NCBI RefSeq assembly: GCF_022605725.1
Contig: NC_065546.1
Coordinates: 40,544,227-40,608,226 of the forward strand
Direction of reading: 5' to 3'
Source: Anthonomus grandis grandis
Lineage: Eukaryota > Arthropoda > Insecta > Coleoptera > Curculionidae
DNA length: 64,000 nucleotides
Positions 43,327-55,059 of this stretch are shown here, piece by piece. The notes under the pieces are model-generated. The model ran no database searches and had not been told where the DNA came from. It worked only from the letters and a program-made list of their open reading frames with translations. A program made the position numbers and the translations under genes. How positions within the stretch are numbered: the first letter of the stretch is position 1; every line of letters starts with the position of its first letter.

Positions 43327-45375
43327 CAGGGTGTTTTTTATATATTGCGACAAAATTCAGGAACGTGTTCTTTGGACAAAAATTCGCAAAAAAGTTCCTA
43401 TAAACATAGGTCTTAAACCTTTTAGATTTTGAGCTACAGGGTGGTAAAGTTTTAACAAAAAAAATGATTTTTTTTTCGATAACTTAAATACCCCTGTAGA
43501 TATTTGTCCAAAGATTGGTATGTACGGGTCTGTGTATCCAGAGCCATTTACCAACATACTTTTAACATTTTTATATTCTCCAGTGGCGTGTGTACGGGTT
43601 TTCCGTTGAATACTTTTATAAAGAAAAATGGTACGCCACTGGTTTTTCTTGTATTACAAAATATTTTTAAATTCCCCGTTTTATTTTCAACATTTTTGAT
43701 CCTTTGGACTTTGTCCGTTAAATGTACGGTTTTTGCACAAAAAATTAAAAAACATTTTTTTATTTTGACTGATCGCTAAAATTTATTTTTTCTATGATCG
43801 TTATAAAAAGTAAGTTTTTTTTTTTAATTTTATTTAAAATTTCATTGTAGTTCATAATATGTCACTTTATTTAACATGTTAAAAAAGTGACATATGAGTA
43901 ACGTGTTAATATTTCACGCTTCCAAAATCGCGAAGTAGCCTGTGAACATATTTTTTTTAACGTAACTACGGACAACGCCGCCGCAACGATAATCACATTC
44001 TTGTTTAAGAGTTTAATCTTTTTACCACATTCTTCCTCTGCCCACGATAAAGTTGATATTTGTAAGATTTTGTTATTTTTTAAATTTTAAATCATAGTCA
44101 CTGTCCGCCAGTTGACAAGATTAATTTGTTAAAAAAATGGCTAACAATTACAAAAATAATGAAAAGTGCGATATGCACTTTTCATAAATACGCCTTGCGT
44201 ATTTATGCTGAACATTACCCGAATCGTGTTATTCCTCATCACTCCATGTTTACGCGTTTACACCAACGTCTAAGTGAAACCGGCAGCTTTAAAAAACTCA
44301 CCGCTGAAAACGGACATCCACGAACAGTTACTTCTTAAATTGAAGAACAGGTGCTCAATGAATTCGAGGAAGATCCCACCACAAGTATTAGGAAAATTGC
44401 TCAGATGGTACCGATTAGTAACTTTACAGTTTGGAATACTCTTAAAAGAAACCTTTTATACCCGTATCATATTCAGTGGGTGCAGGCACTTTTGCCAGGC
44501 GATTTTCCGAAAAGAACGGCTTTGTGTCGTTGGATGCAAGAACGCATAAGGCAAGATGCACCGTTTATAAGAAAAATACTTTTAATCGATGAGGCTAATT
44601 TCTCCAGGGACGCAATTATGAACTTCCACAATAACCACATATGGCATTATGAGAACCCACATGCTGTGGCAGAAAACTGTCATCAGCACCAGTTTTCACT
44701 TAATGTATGGGTCGGTATTATTGAAAACTTTCTCATCGGTCCATTTTTTTTTACCAGCAAGGTTGACTGGACAAAGGTGTCAAGAATTTCTTGAAAATGA
44801 ATTACCAGCGATGCTAGAAGATGTCCCCATTCAGCTGAGACAGCAAATGTTTTTTTACATGACGGTGCTTCAGCCCATTTTAGTTTAGTGGCTCGGCAGT
44901 ATTTGGCTATTACGTATCCAAATATTCTGGGGCCACCTTAAATCACTAGTTTATAGAAATCCAATTGATAATGTAGAGGAATTGCGTAATCGCATTATAA
45001 CGTCTTGTGACATAATTCGGCAGACACCAGGAATTTTTGAACGTGTCCGCCAATCAATGCGACGTTGATTAGATGCTTGTATTGATGTTGGAGGAGCACA
45101 CTTTGAACAACTTTTGTAAAAATAATAATATTACTTAAATAAATAATAAAAAATGAAATATTTTTTATCACTTAAAAACTTGTATTTTAAATTAAAGATT
45201 TAACAGGGTTATTTAAGTTATCGAAAAAAAAATCATTTTTTTTTGGTTAAAACTTTACTACCCTGTAGCTCAAAATCTAAAAGGTTTAGGGCCTATGATT
45301 ATAGGAACTTTTTTGCAAATTTTTGTACAAAGAACACGTTCCTGAATTTTTTCGCAATATATAAAAAACACCCTG
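43327..45375 (+). mobile_element. Tc1/mariner-like element with long TIRs
   Basis: It starts CAGGGTGTTTTTTATATATT after TA and ends with the complement before TA. The inverted repeats extend about 180-190 bp (to ~43510 and from ~45190) and include a second internal ACAGGGTGGTAAAG / CTTTACTACCCTGT word. One transposase frame lies between. Confidence 0.85.
44137..45119 (+). pseudogene. Mariner-like transposase, deleted near third catalytic Asp
   Basis: ATG at 44137 gives 'MANNYKNNEKCDMHF' and, after a frameshift, 'ALRIYAEHYPNRVIPHHSMF', an N-terminal HTH shared with the copies at 59266 and 62463. 'TTSIRKIAQMVPISNFTVWN' is the second HTH. The first catalytic Asp is in 'ILLIDEANFSRD'. The second region ('FFYMTVLQPILV') is read in a shifted frame in which the usual HDGA motif can be seen. 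Then 'ITYPN' jumps directly to 'FWGHLKSLVYRNPIDN', deleting the SPDLNP.DFF motif. The end is 'GAHFEQLL' and a stop at 45119. Inactive. Confidence 0.8.
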
Positions 45376-45479
45376 TATTATTAGTCAGCAAATAAACGAA
45401 ACTTTTAAAGAGTACATTTTTTACCTGTTACAAACAACACAGAATGAAAAATTGAAAAGTCGATTTGGCATCATTGTCT

Positions 45480-46160
45480 GAGAGAGGGTGAACTCAAACA
45501 ACCTCGCCTATGGTTCGCAGCTAGGCTTATTCTAGGCATTCAATGTTCTAAGCTCATCTACAATACGTCCTAAAAACTTCCCAGAATCAACGACGTTTAA
45601 ACTGGTGTTATAAAGTACAAGAGGTTCCAAAGTATTTTTGAAAGAGAAGGCTTTCGTTTAAGAAACGTTAAGACACATAAGATTAGAATCGTACCACTAT
45701 TTTATGGTGACTAAAAATTACCTAGTCACCATAAAATTGTCACGGTTTTGTATACTGTCTTATGATCCGGGTTGCTCCAAGCAAAACTGATATCGTGCGC
45801 ACAAAGACAGAGTTTACCGCTGATGTCCAGACTAGTGATATCCTTTATAAGCCGTAGAAACAAAATAGAGCCTAAGACGTAACCTTGAGGCACCCTAAAT
45901 TCTTCTTCATTCTTCATCAGCTTACAAGAAAAAATCGACGGATTAATCCCCACAAGCTGACTTCTCTTATTACGATAAATATTAAGCCATTCGCGAGGAG
46001 TTCCTCTAAACTACGGGTATAGCGAATTAGGATATTATGATTTACATTATCAAGAGCTTTAGAGAAAAAAAAGCTTTACATAGAAGAAAGCTTTAGAGAT
46101 CGCGGAAAATTGTTACTGTCGAATGATCGTTGCTTGAAAATTTTGTCTTCTGGAAATATG
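45480..46160 (-). pseudogene. RT fragment related to the 12.3 kb non-LTR element
   Basis: 'CLCAHDISFAWSNPDHKTVY' corresponds to 'LFADDTSFTWSNPDARALY' of the 13.4 kb RT, and 'FRVPQGYVLGSILFLRLIKD' is its PQGS block. The surrounding sequence retains traces of 'VVDSGKFLG..' and the AFDNVNH block. It is 5' and 3' truncated and full of breaks. Confidence 0.7.
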
Positions 46161-47535
46161 TGTAAACTTGACAACAGAGAATCGGTTAATATGTTTGTAA
46201 ACAAAACACTCTTTTGCCCCTGAGCATATAATGAATTCAAACAAAGTTGTTATTTTCTGATTCTAGTCTTTTAATGTTCTAATACGAACTTTACAAGTAA
46301 CAAAAAAAATCGGAGAAGAAAAAAAATGTCTAGGACCGGTCCTCGGCCCTCTAAATGTGGGCCTAATACATTGCAAGATATTCTTGAAATATCCTAAATA
46401 AATAAAGCCGCGCTGTACAACAAAATAGCCGAACTCTATCCAGATTACATAAACAGCAAATCGTGGATGTTTCGGTATTTGTATGTTTGCTTACTTGTTT
46501 AGTTGGTGTATGCGATGTGTTTCAGGCTAATGCTGATGAAGGCAAGCATTTACATTGCAGGGCCTAATTGATTTAAGAATTATATTAGAAAGTTCTAAAA
46601 GTTTGAATATTTTCTACCTATTTAAAAATAATCAATTTCGGATTTAATGAGAAATATGCCTAATATTGCGTAAACTTAATCCTATTCCTCGTAATTGCAG
46701 CAAAATCACGCTAAATTAGCTCGTTAGCTACATGCATGATAATTAATGACACTATAAGCTATTAATAAGCTTATCGTATTAACAAAAGGCATAAGCGAAT
46801 ATTTAAAAAGGATACGAGGATTAATTATTTGGTTATCATTGATGGTGGTAGGAAAATTTGGGGTATTTTAGTTGATTAGATTCAAGTCACATATTTCTTG
46901 ATTAACTTAAGAACATTAGAGCATTCTAACTTAAGAGCATTCTAAAATGGAGTAAATTATGTGTAGTATAACAGATGATAAGGGCCTTTCGGTTAATTTA
47001 TGTAAATATTAGATATCTCAAGAATGAAAATATTTTCCCAAATTCAGTATATTTCTGGCATATTTGAGTTAAATTGGAAACTTGCAAAATGAGTTATTAA
47101 TTAATTAATGGTGAGTGCTGAAAATAGTTTTGAATTAATTGAACGTGAAGTTTAATTAGTGCTTAAAATAGAGAAAGAGCATATCAACTTCCTACGAGAG
47201 GCACGATGTTATTCTGGTGGGTTTTCGATTAAAATTCACGATGTCAGAAACAAAATCAGTGTGCATTCTAGGACACGTTAGTAAAGCACTGCTGTGATTC
47301 CAACTTAGGTACAAGCGTAGGAAGAAGGTACAATTTGAAAATGTATGTAAACGAATTTTAAATTCAAACGCCAGTTAAAGTTTGACAAACTAAAAACTAC
47401 ACATTGCTTAGGCATTAGGTACAAGTCCAATCGCCTCTAACGAAAAAAACTAGTATTAAAGTATCTTAAAAAACTCTGTTCAAAACTGATGAGGTATTAA
47501 GCAAAGGACTTGATTTCGCGCTCTTATCAAAGCGA
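46161..47535. other. AT-rich stretch, little recognised
   Basis: A short plus-strand segment at 46328-46500 reads protein-like ('MSRTGPRPSKCGPNTLQDIL', stop, 'NKAALYNKIAELYPDYINSK') but matches no family I know. The rest is AT-rich without structure. Confidence 0.45.
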
Positions 47536-47539
47536 TCGG

Positions 47540-47962
47540 TGAACACATCTTGTGGGACTTGCATTGTCTTATTTATTTAATGTAACACGACGTTTCGGTT
47601 GGTAAGTATCTCCAACCGTTATCAAGTGTAAACTGACAGCAAACTACTATTCTATAGGCTTATATACTAGATGTGTGCAGCGATATGGAAAGGAAAGTCA
47701 TCCGTGAAAAGAGTTGGGGGGGAGGACACGCCTCTCTCTAGATCCTACACTGTCCTGAGAGTAGAGGCTTCCAGATGTTGGGTATATCGACGCTTGGCTG
47801 GCTGAAGATCCCCTGATTCTGTGAAATGAAAGCTGCCTCTAAGAACTTCCTCTTCTGCCAGTGCTGTTCCTTATGCAGAATCTTGGCTTCTGACCAGTGG
47901 ATATTGTGTCCATTATGCCACGCGTGCTCTGCTATTCCGGATTTGGAAACCTTTCCTCTTTG
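47540..47962 (-). mobile_element. Penelope-like element 3' fragment
   Basis: The minus strand encodes 'KSGIAEHAWHNGHNIHWSEA' and 'KILHKEQHWQKRKFLEAAFI', the region after the catalytic part of a PLE GIY-YIG domain. It then leads to a hammerhead-like motif at 47627-47589. It is 5' truncated at 47962, where a plus-strand non-LTR tail begins. It is of a different PLE family from those at 7 kb and 49 kb. Confidence 0.7.
47589..47627 (-). ncRNA. Hammerhead-like motif of PLE
   Basis: The minus strand reads CTTGATAA, then GGTTGG, a nine-base loop, CCAACC and GAAACG: a six-pair stem II with a GAAA box. The first box departs from CTGATGA, so cleavage activity is doubtful in this copy. Confidence 0.45.
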
Positions 47963-49058
47963 GTATAATGCTTATAGTAGATAATAATATTCGTTTTAAA
48001 CATCACGTGTCTAATATTCTTAAAAAGGCATATCTTGCTTTGAAATTAATTTATTTGCATAGACACTATTTAAGTAAAGATATTAAGAAGCTTTTATGTG
48101 ATTCATTGGTCCTTTCACAATGTAATTACTGTGATGTAGTGTATGGCTGGTGTCTTGATTATGAGGATAGGGGTAGACTGCAAAAGCTCCAAAACTCTTG
48201 CATTCGACTAATATTTGGCATTCGCAGGAGAAACCGCATTTCCCATAAACTTCACGAACTTGGATGGCTTTATATGCATAATCGAAGAATTGCTCATTCT
48301 TTAACATTTTTTTATAAAATTTTAATATATCGTAGTCCGCCCTATCTCTATCAAAAAATAACTTTTAGAAATTATGTACACCATTTAAATTTAAGAAGAA
48401 ATACTATTCTCATTCCGAGACATAAAACACAGTTATTTAAACGATCATTTTCTTACAATTTTGCTTATCAAATAAATTCTTTAAATTTGGATCCGGACCA
48501 ATTATCAATTTCTTGTAATACTTTTCGTAATAGGATGATTGTACATCTAATGAATCAGCAGGGTATATAATTTAAGTTCTTCTTTTTTAACTTTTTAAAT
48601 GGTTGTTTTCTTGAGTAATTTATTACAATTTTTGGTATTGGGATCATTTTATTTATTTATTTATTGTCTGCAATAATTTTTCTATTTTTTGTTATTTAAC
48701 AAAAAATTTAATCTGTTTTTTTGGGTATTTGCAATGTGTATTGTTTTGCTTGATGTTAAACTGTCAAATTTAGAATTTAGAACTCTTATATGTAGGTTTA
48801 TTAGGTATATGATTAAAGAAAAAGCTGTATTTAATCAGTTATTAGTTAAGCGTTACTGTTAATGAGCGTTACTGAAATTACCATTTTTTTTTTTAATGAA
48901 GTGTGGGGCCACAATGTTAAAGACCAGAATCTGCCATGGCATAATTCTGAATTTGTAGGCCTTTTATTTGCGTAAATTTATTGCTAGATTTTGTAAACTT
49001 GTATTTTTTTTGTTTCTTCTATGCCAATAAAAAATATTTATTATTATTATTATTATTA
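47963..49058 (+). mobile_element. 5'-truncated non-LTR copy ending in (TTA)n
   Basis: It begins inside the RT post-palm region and runs through a 3' UTR to AATAAAAAATA and a TTA microsatellite (49036-49060), which is typical of non-LTR insertions. The coding tail is open, so the copy is fairly young. Confidence 0.75.
47968..48570 (+). pseudogene. RT C-terminal region, 200 codons open
   Basis: The sequence opens 'VDNNIRFKHHVSNILKKAYL', then 'HRHYLSKDIKKLLCDSLVLS', 'YGWCLDYEDRGRLQKLQNSC' and 'IRLIFGIRRRNRISHKLHEL', the standard tail of jockey-like RTs. It ends at a natural stop after 'MNQQGI'. The catalytic core is missing because the copy is 5' truncated, so it is a dead-on-arrival insertion. 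Confidence 0.8.
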
Positions 49059-50090
49059 TATGTCAATGATACAGTTATTGTTTGTGCCAAAAGAGGCACA
49101 AAGCCAGCAAAATTTCATATGCACATTAATAACATTAGGCCTAGCATTATGTTTACGATGAAGGTAAAACTCATCAGTGGAGTCAGTACTGCCTTTTTCA
49201 GATGTTTGTGTAAAGAACAATAATAAACACACAGGCCAATTCCCACACTTCAACTTCAATTATCCTCGTTTAACAAAGATTGAGATCAATAAAAAATAGG
49301 AGAGTAACCACTATATCCAACAACAACCTCAAGAGGGAAATGAAAAACATCACCAAAGACTTACAGCAAAATGAATATCCAAGCAAACTAATAAAGACAA
49401 CTAAGAGGAAAGTACCAGTCATAACAAAGAAAGCCACACTGGAGGGTCCTACAAGATTTTTAACGATTCTATGCATCAAGGAAACTTCGGAGCAAATCAG
49501 GAGAATTCCCAGAAAATTCAACTTTTCTGTCATTTAAAATAACCCTATATATTTAAAAAAAGATACACGTAATCATCTTATCGTAGGAAGTCATCCTACT
49601 GGTGCGTCGCCGAGAATATAGGAAATCCCATGTAAATTTTAAGGGGATCAATTCTTGGCTTCCCTGTACATTTTACAGAAAAAATTTAAGATAACTTTTT
49701 GAAGAGACCAATCTGGCAAAGCCTCGTGCAAAGTCAAAAATTTTAATAAGCGAATCTTAAATTATTCAATTAAATATAATTGCAAAATTACCAAATTTTC
49801 GGTTCAGGTAAAACCAGACACCAGCCACCAGCAAACAATTTGGTATAAGGCTTTGTCCTTAAACTACTGTCGAGACCAAATCAGCATTTGCCAATCATTT
49901 ATTGTCAACAGGTCATAATATTTGCTACCCCAATAATGTGGCAGTGGTTCATGACTGCCAGAAGGACAAAAAGCTGGATCTTATAGAGAAGCTAGAGATT
50001 ACAAGAGCAAAGAAAAGTCCAGTTTTGACTTACAACATTAACAACGTGTTTAATTTTGAGCCGGGACTCATTTTTAATAACATCATCTAG
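49059..50090 (+). pseudogene. PLE RT, thumb and GIY-YIG pieces
   Basis: 'YVNDTVIVCAKRGTKPAKFH' is the YVDD block with the first catalytic Asp changed to Asn. 'INNIRPSIMFTMKV' and, after a shift, 'LPFSDVCVKNNNKHTG' follow. The thumb reads 'KRKVPVITKKATLEGPTRFL' and 'TSEQIRRIPRKFNFSV'. The nuclease tail is 'ETKSAFANHLLSTGHNICYP' through 'FNFEPGLIF', clearly homologous to the tail at 7311-7520. Frameshifts separate all pieces and the GIY-YIG core between 49540 and 49850 is not readable. Confidence 0.75.
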
Positions 50091-50128
50091 TCCCCTCCTT
50101 TCTTTTCAAGCTTTTATCACATGAAAGG

Positions 50129-50202
50129 TGTGGCCTAACGCTTATTGCAGCAAACGTTAACAGTCTTGCTGTGAGGTTGTAGGTTCAAATCTCGATAGTT
50201 CC
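50129..50202 (+). other. tRNA-like module in PLE 3' region
   Basis: A box B-like 'AGGTTCAAATCT' at 50180-50192 and a weak box A-like 'TGGCCTAACGC' at 50131 are present, about 40 bp after the PLE stop. Position and partial sequence parallel the module at 7160-7240. It is not a functional tRNA by inspection. Confidence 0.4.
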
Positions 50203-50391
50203 TTTTTATTTTATTAATTCCTTGTATTCGAGTTCTATGTTATTGTTTTTTTAAACTTATATTTGACCGTTCAGTGTGTGTGTTTATTTGACCCAGTCGG
50301 GTGTGATTTTAACCTTCTCAAGGTATACTTTTTGTTTTACTTTAAGGTCTTTTTGTAATTTGTTTTGTTTTTGTTTGCATACTTTTTTAGG

Positions 50392-50420
50392 TCTGATAAT
50401 GCTCTTAGGAGCAAAACATT
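50392..50420 (+). ncRNA. Hammerhead-like motif of PLE (mutated)
   Basis: TCTGATAATGCTCTTAGGAG followed by CAAAAC: stem II is GCTC/GAGC, but both conserved boxes carry one change compared with CTGATGA and GAAAC. It matches the motif at 6914-6955 in sequence and location. Confidence 0.4.
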
Positions 50421-50440
50421 TGTCATCACTTAACTTAACA

Positions 50441-50869
50441 ACACTTAACAAATAAATAATAATTTTTTGAGAATTTTTTAAGACCGAGACTTTGTGTTGT
50501 TCTCTTTTGATTTACAATGGATTTAGTATGAAAAGTGGAAAACATAATATATATCATATATTAAATTATAACATTTAAAAATTTAATATAGATATCAGAG
50601 AGAACAAAGCGTGCAAGACAATCTTTTATAGTGTACTGTTGAGATATCTTAGGAATGACTATTGTTATTAGATCAATTCAATTATCGTCATGGGGAATTT
50701 GATAGTAAAGTTGAATCAATTCTGAGGGTCAAATTTAATCATCCCGTATAATAAAAACAACTACAGGTACCCGGAAAGCAAAAAAGGGATATTTTAAGAG
50801 CCACAAATCAAATTTCTGTAATACGTAGAATACTATACAGGGCCAGATCGCGTGTTTCATCCCCATAAA
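50441..50869. other. AT-rich stretch, nothing recognised
   Basis: No frame, repeat or terminal structure that I can support. Confidence 0.5.
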
Positions 50870-50924
50870 TATAAATTTCTTGAGGCTTTTATCTCTCGGT
50901 CAATAAAATAGCCGAAATCTCTTG

Positions 50925-50960
50925 CTGGCGGCGGCGGCAGCGGTGGCCTCTATATGGTAT
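50925..50960. other. GGC-rich short repeat patch
   Basis: The run 'GCTGGCGGCGGCGGCAGCGG' sits in otherwise AT-rich sequence, next to the possible exon. Conserved-looking CpG-containing sequence continues for about 250 bp. Confidence 0.5.
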
Positions 50961-50998
50961 AAATTATTAGCGATTTCCTCGCGTAGAAGCCAAATCCG

Positions 50999-51236
50999 AG
51001 TTTAGTATTGAATGTAAAATAAAAATCGAGAATCGACATTTGCTCTAAATTCTTCTTGAGTCAATAACAATTCATTCACGGGAAAACTCCCTCCGGTCGG
51101 TCCTAACTTTGGATCTGCTGGGTTAAACCGGTCTGGCTTTTTCACGACTTCCGAGGGAACTTTATATTGCTGTCCCGTGGAACTTGTTTTCTTACCCGGG
51201 TAAACGTGACAGACACTTTTAAAATATATAGTTTCA
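50999..51236 (-). other. Possible host exon (unrecognised)
   Basis: The minus strand is open from a TGA near 51236 to a TAA near 51006, without ATG. Its middle reads 'TGQQYKVPSEVVKKPDRFNP' then 'PKLGPTGGSFPVNELLLTQE', which looks more like a real protein than the surrounding AT-rich frames. The segment is GC-richer than its flanks and resembles no transposon family I know. An ORF of this length could arise by chance, so this is a candidate only. Confidence 0.3.
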
Positions 51237-51544
51237 AATCACGACTCGCTGTGTGGTTTCTCGCAACAAAAAAAAGGATAAAATGTTTTAAATGGATCTA
51301 CCAGTGAAAGAAAAATTACTTTCAATGCAATAATAATTTTTCAAAGCAGTAATTTTTATGAGTCACCGAAAGAAGAGGAAAAAAACGTTTTTCTATAGTA
51401 TTAGATCATTATATTGGTTTCTAAGGTCCATGAATCTTTAAGATATTTTTGATTCTGATCTCCTATTAATATTATCTTCTCAGCTAATAGAAGATACATG
51501 TAATATAATAAATAACAATCTACATATCACTTCAGTGATTTTTA

Positions 51545-52840
51545 CGAGGGCGGGTCAATAAGTCTGTGACTTTTTGAATTTCCCGCCCTTTAATGGAAAT
51601 GGCAACTCTGCTCCTGTCAACAGAGAACTGTCAGTTGACGCCTGTCAAAATTTGAAGAAGCTGCGTCATTTATTTTCTGTTTGACAGCTGTTTAAAGCAG
51701 ACTACCACTCGTTTTGAGAAGAAAATGGAAAAAAGTGAATTTCGTGTGCTCATTAAGCATTATTTTTTACGGAAAAAAACCATCACTCAAACCAAGGCTA
51801 AGCTTGATAAATATTATGGGGACTCTGCACCATCCATTTCCATGGTAAAGAAGTGGTTTACTGAATTTCGATGTGGCGACAAGACATTTCGTACAAGCAC
51901 GGAAGATGCCGAACGTTCTGGACGCCCAGTCGAGGTCTCTACATCCAAAACAATCGAAAAAATTCACGATATGGTTTTAGCCGATCGGAGATTGAAAGTG
52001 AGAGAGATTGTGGAAGCCATAGGCATCTCACATGGTTCAGTAGTTTCAATTTTGAATAATCATTTGGGTATTAGAAAGCTTTCCGCAAGATGGGTGCCGC
52101 GTTTGCTCACAATCGACCACAAACGCAACCGTGTGACAATTTCCCAGGCGTGTTTGGCGTTATTCAACCGCAATATGGACAAATTTTTGCGTCGTTTCGT
52201 CACCGTGGACGAAACGTGGATCCACCACAACACGCCGGAGACCAAACAGCAGTCAAAACAGTGGATTTCTCGGGGTGAATCGGCGCCCAAGAAGGCAAAG
52301 GTGGGTTCGTCAGCCAATAAAGTCATGGCGACCGTTTTTTGGGATGCGCGCGGTATAAACCACATTGACTATCTTCAAAAGGGGAAAACAATCAATGGAG
52401 AATATTATACCAACTTATTGGATAGATTCAATGAGGAACTGAAAGAAAAAAGACCACATTTGGCCAAAAAAAAAGTTCTTTTCCACCAGGACAATGCAAG
52501 GGTCCACACATGTGCAGTTTCCATGGCAAAAATCCATAAATTAGGTTACGAATTCGCCCTATTCTTCAGACTTAGCCCCCAGTGACTATTTCCTATTCCC
52601 AAACTTAAAGAAATGGCTCGGCGGAAAGAGATTTGACTCCAACGACGAAATTATCTCTCAAACAAATGCCTATTTTGATGACCTCGACAAATCATATTTT
52701 TCCAAAGGGATAAAAAAATTGGAGAAACGTTGGACTAAGTGTGTAGAACTTAAAGCAGACTATGTTGAAAAATAAAATAACTTTTTATATAAAAACCTGT
52801 CTTTTATCCAAAAAGTCAAGGACTTATTGACCCGCCCTCG
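51545..52840 (+). mobile_element. Mariner element with ~32 bp TIRs
   Basis: The ends read CGAGGGCGGGTCAATAAGTC on the left and its reverse complement on the right, extending imperfectly to GACTTTTTG (about 32 bp). TA precedes the left end; the right flank reads AA, so that duplication has mutated. Length 1,296 bp with one transposase gene, the typical mariner size. Confidence 0.92.
51725..52775 (+). pseudogene. Mariner transposase, one disrupted site
   Basis: The frame opens 'MEKSEFRVLIKHYFLRKKTI' and carries two HTHs ('KAKLDKYYGDSAPSISMVKK' and 'VREIVEAIGISHGSVVSIL'), the linker 'ARWVPRLL' and catalytic Asp residues in 'TVDETWIHH' and 'LFHQDNARVHT'. At ~52550 a small deletion shifts the frame and removes the LLPHPP-type motif, ending the frame at 52585. 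The other frame resumes with the third Asp ('SSDLAPSDYFLFPNLKKWLG') and reaches a natural TAA at 52773-52775. Apart from this site the gene looks complete (about 350 residues), so it decayed recently. Confidence 0.92.
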
Positions 52841-52881
52841 AATATCATGACAATGATTTCTAAGAGTCACCAAATAGTATA

Positions 52882-53330
52882 CAGGGTGTTACTTAAAGGT
52901 ATGTCATAATTTAAAAGAAACATTCCTGGACCGATTTTAAGTCAAAAAGCTTATATAAACATGGGTCCTAAAATGATTAGTTTTTAAGATACAGGGTGTT
53001 AAAGTTTAATGTTTTTTTCGTTTTTAATATGCAATTTTAGTATAATTTAAATGCAAATGTTAAAAGATAAAGGCGTTAAAAACAATAAAGGTAAAAGTTA
53101 TTTTCAAAAATATGGCCAGAATAATATGTAGTTCGCAAAAGGAGAATTTATTGCTAATAAAAGTATTTTAATTTCGGGTGATAAGTCTTCAATGTTCGTT
53201 GACTCTGACTTCAGTTTTCCTTCCACTTTGGCCGACATAAGGGGTGGGAGCAAGTTAACTTGTAAACTCCAGATCGGTGCGTATCCAGAGACAACCAAAG
53301 AGACGTGCAACGAGAGATAAATTTTTGTCC
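52882..53330. mobile_element. End fragment of an ACAGGGTG-type mariner-like element
   Basis: It starts TACAGGGTGTTACTTAAAGG and has a second ACAGGGTGTTAAAG at ~52991, the same two-word arrangement as the ends of the element at 43327. The stretch 'GTATCCAGAGACAAC' near 53280 resembles 'GTATCCAGAGCCATT' at ~43538. No transposase and no second end were found. Confidence 0.45.
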
Positions 53331-55059
53331 TATTGTTGTTGCTCTCTTTAATCTGTATATACTGTATTTCGTTGTCTTTCTCTTCCCTTATGGAAGGCGA
53401 CCTAAGGTGGCGTCACAATACTAATCTTTCGCAATGCTATATGTATTTAATTATCAGAGCACTCAAGAAAAAAAATTCTTCCATCTCCGTGTAAATAAAT
53501 GCAAAATAGTTAGTGTCCAATTCTCTAGTATTTCTAAAATTATAATTAAGTGCGGCAACAGTGCAATACTTGCTCAACATGAATACGTGAATTTCAATGT
53601 AGCTAGCAATGTAGTTGTTGTTGCTGATTAATTTTGTTTTGTTTTACATCATTAGTTGAGATTTTGAACGAGTGCTTAAATTTTACGTATTTTATTACCC
53701 ACTGGAATTAGATGAACTTGATAACAGTAGTTAGTAGTTGTAGTTGTTTGTAGGATACAGATTTTAGTGTTTTGACTTGTAGTAGGAACAGAAATATGTT
53801 CATTAAGGTAATTGTTAAGGCTGTAGTTAAAATGGGTATTCCATGGTGGTTCAAAAGGAAAAATTAAAAGATTTGCAAAAAAAAAACATTTAAAAAAAAT
53901 ATAAAACTAACATAAATAGTCATGAATGAATTTAAATTTAATAATAAAACTTAATATAATTACAAGAATAACATTTGCTCGGACTATCTGTGCTGACTAT
54001 TTGCTGCTATTTTTAATTTAGCTGTAATCTTTCTGTTTTATTCTTTTAATTAATTTTTATTGATTAAAATAATACTGCATCATAAATAATGAAACATGTG
54101 TATATGTATTTCATACACATACAAATTTAACAGTATATTCATTATTATAGAATAGAACAGACTTATCTATTCTTTACTAATTAGTGTTACACCAAAGGAT
54201 ATATTTTTTGGAATAATATTATAGTACCGTGATAATTAAAATCTTCCTAAATTTTAGTTGCATTTATGTATCTATATGCATGTTACTGTTACCGTGTTAA
54301 ATTATAAATTATTAAAATAATTAATAAAATGCATGTACATATTATAGTTATACCATATACTGAAAACACAATAGAAAATGTTTCAGAATTATATTTAGTT
54401 TATTTAGTTCCTCAATTTAAAAATCAGCCGTTTTGTCTCAGAACATAATTATGAGGTTTTGACTTCTGAGACATAATGGCTGATTTTAATTAAAATAAAT
54501 CATTAAATGCTTAACAGCCGAGGTTTGACTTATGGTGGCAAACGCTATCTGCGCCATCTACGTTCACCTTTCACGAAGAGAGACAAAGATGGAAAATAAT
54601 AGGATGTTTTATTAACACACAGTTGTGCGTCTTTTTGATTTTCTCTGGCGTATCTTTAGTGTTTACTAAATGTTTTGCCAAGTTGTTTTTGGTTTTAAAA
54701 CAAATATTGGGTTTAGTGTCAGATTCATTGGACTTAAAACACTGTGCAACACTAGAAGAGATATTACCAAAGTAAGTAAGAGAACGATAAGATCCGAGAA
54801 TCTTGGGTTCACTGAGCCGTGGTTTATAAAGTTTCTTGAATTTATGGGATATCCTCTGTTTTAAGCGATTTGTAAAATTATATTATACTCCTTTTTGAAA
54901 CTTATATCGTTTAGTGGAATATTAAACAATAAATGAAAAAACAATTAAAAGTGGCAAATTTTTGGCTGAAAGGATGGTTGGAGGAAAAGGGGATTACTCT
55001 ATCTGTAGGTTTTCGATATATTTGGAATTCAAAATGATTATTGTGATTAGTGATTAAAA
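53331..55059. other. AT-rich stretch with one foldback, no gene
   Basis: Apart from the hairpin at 54420-54487 I see no supported feature. Frames of about 65 codons at 53434 and 54670 have no recognisable similarity. Confidence 0.5.
54420..54487. repeat. Foldback hairpin, 24 bp arms
   Basis: The left arm AAAATCAGCC...GTCTCAGAA (54420-54443) pairs with TTCTGAGAC...GGCTGATTTT (54464-54487) with about three mismatches and a 20-base loop. It may be a small foldback element. It is strand symmetric. Confidence 0.7.

Larger units (their letters stand above)
49059..50440 (+). mobile_element. Penelope-like element, plus-strand remnant
   Basis: In order: RT motif C and following block (49059-49270), thumb (49280-49537), decayed sequence, the GIY-YIG C-terminal half (49860-50090), a tRNA-like module (50129-50202) and a hammerhead-like motif (50392-50420). 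The 5' half is missing and the left edge abuts the (TTA)n tail of the non-LTR copy. Confidence 0.75.

Noticed and set aside
46328..46500. Protein-like plus-strand segment ('GPRPSKCGPNTLQDILEIS' / 'NKIAELYPDYINSKSWMFRY').
   Set aside because: It is short, interrupted by stops and matches no family I know. Kept only as a note in the surrounding stretch.
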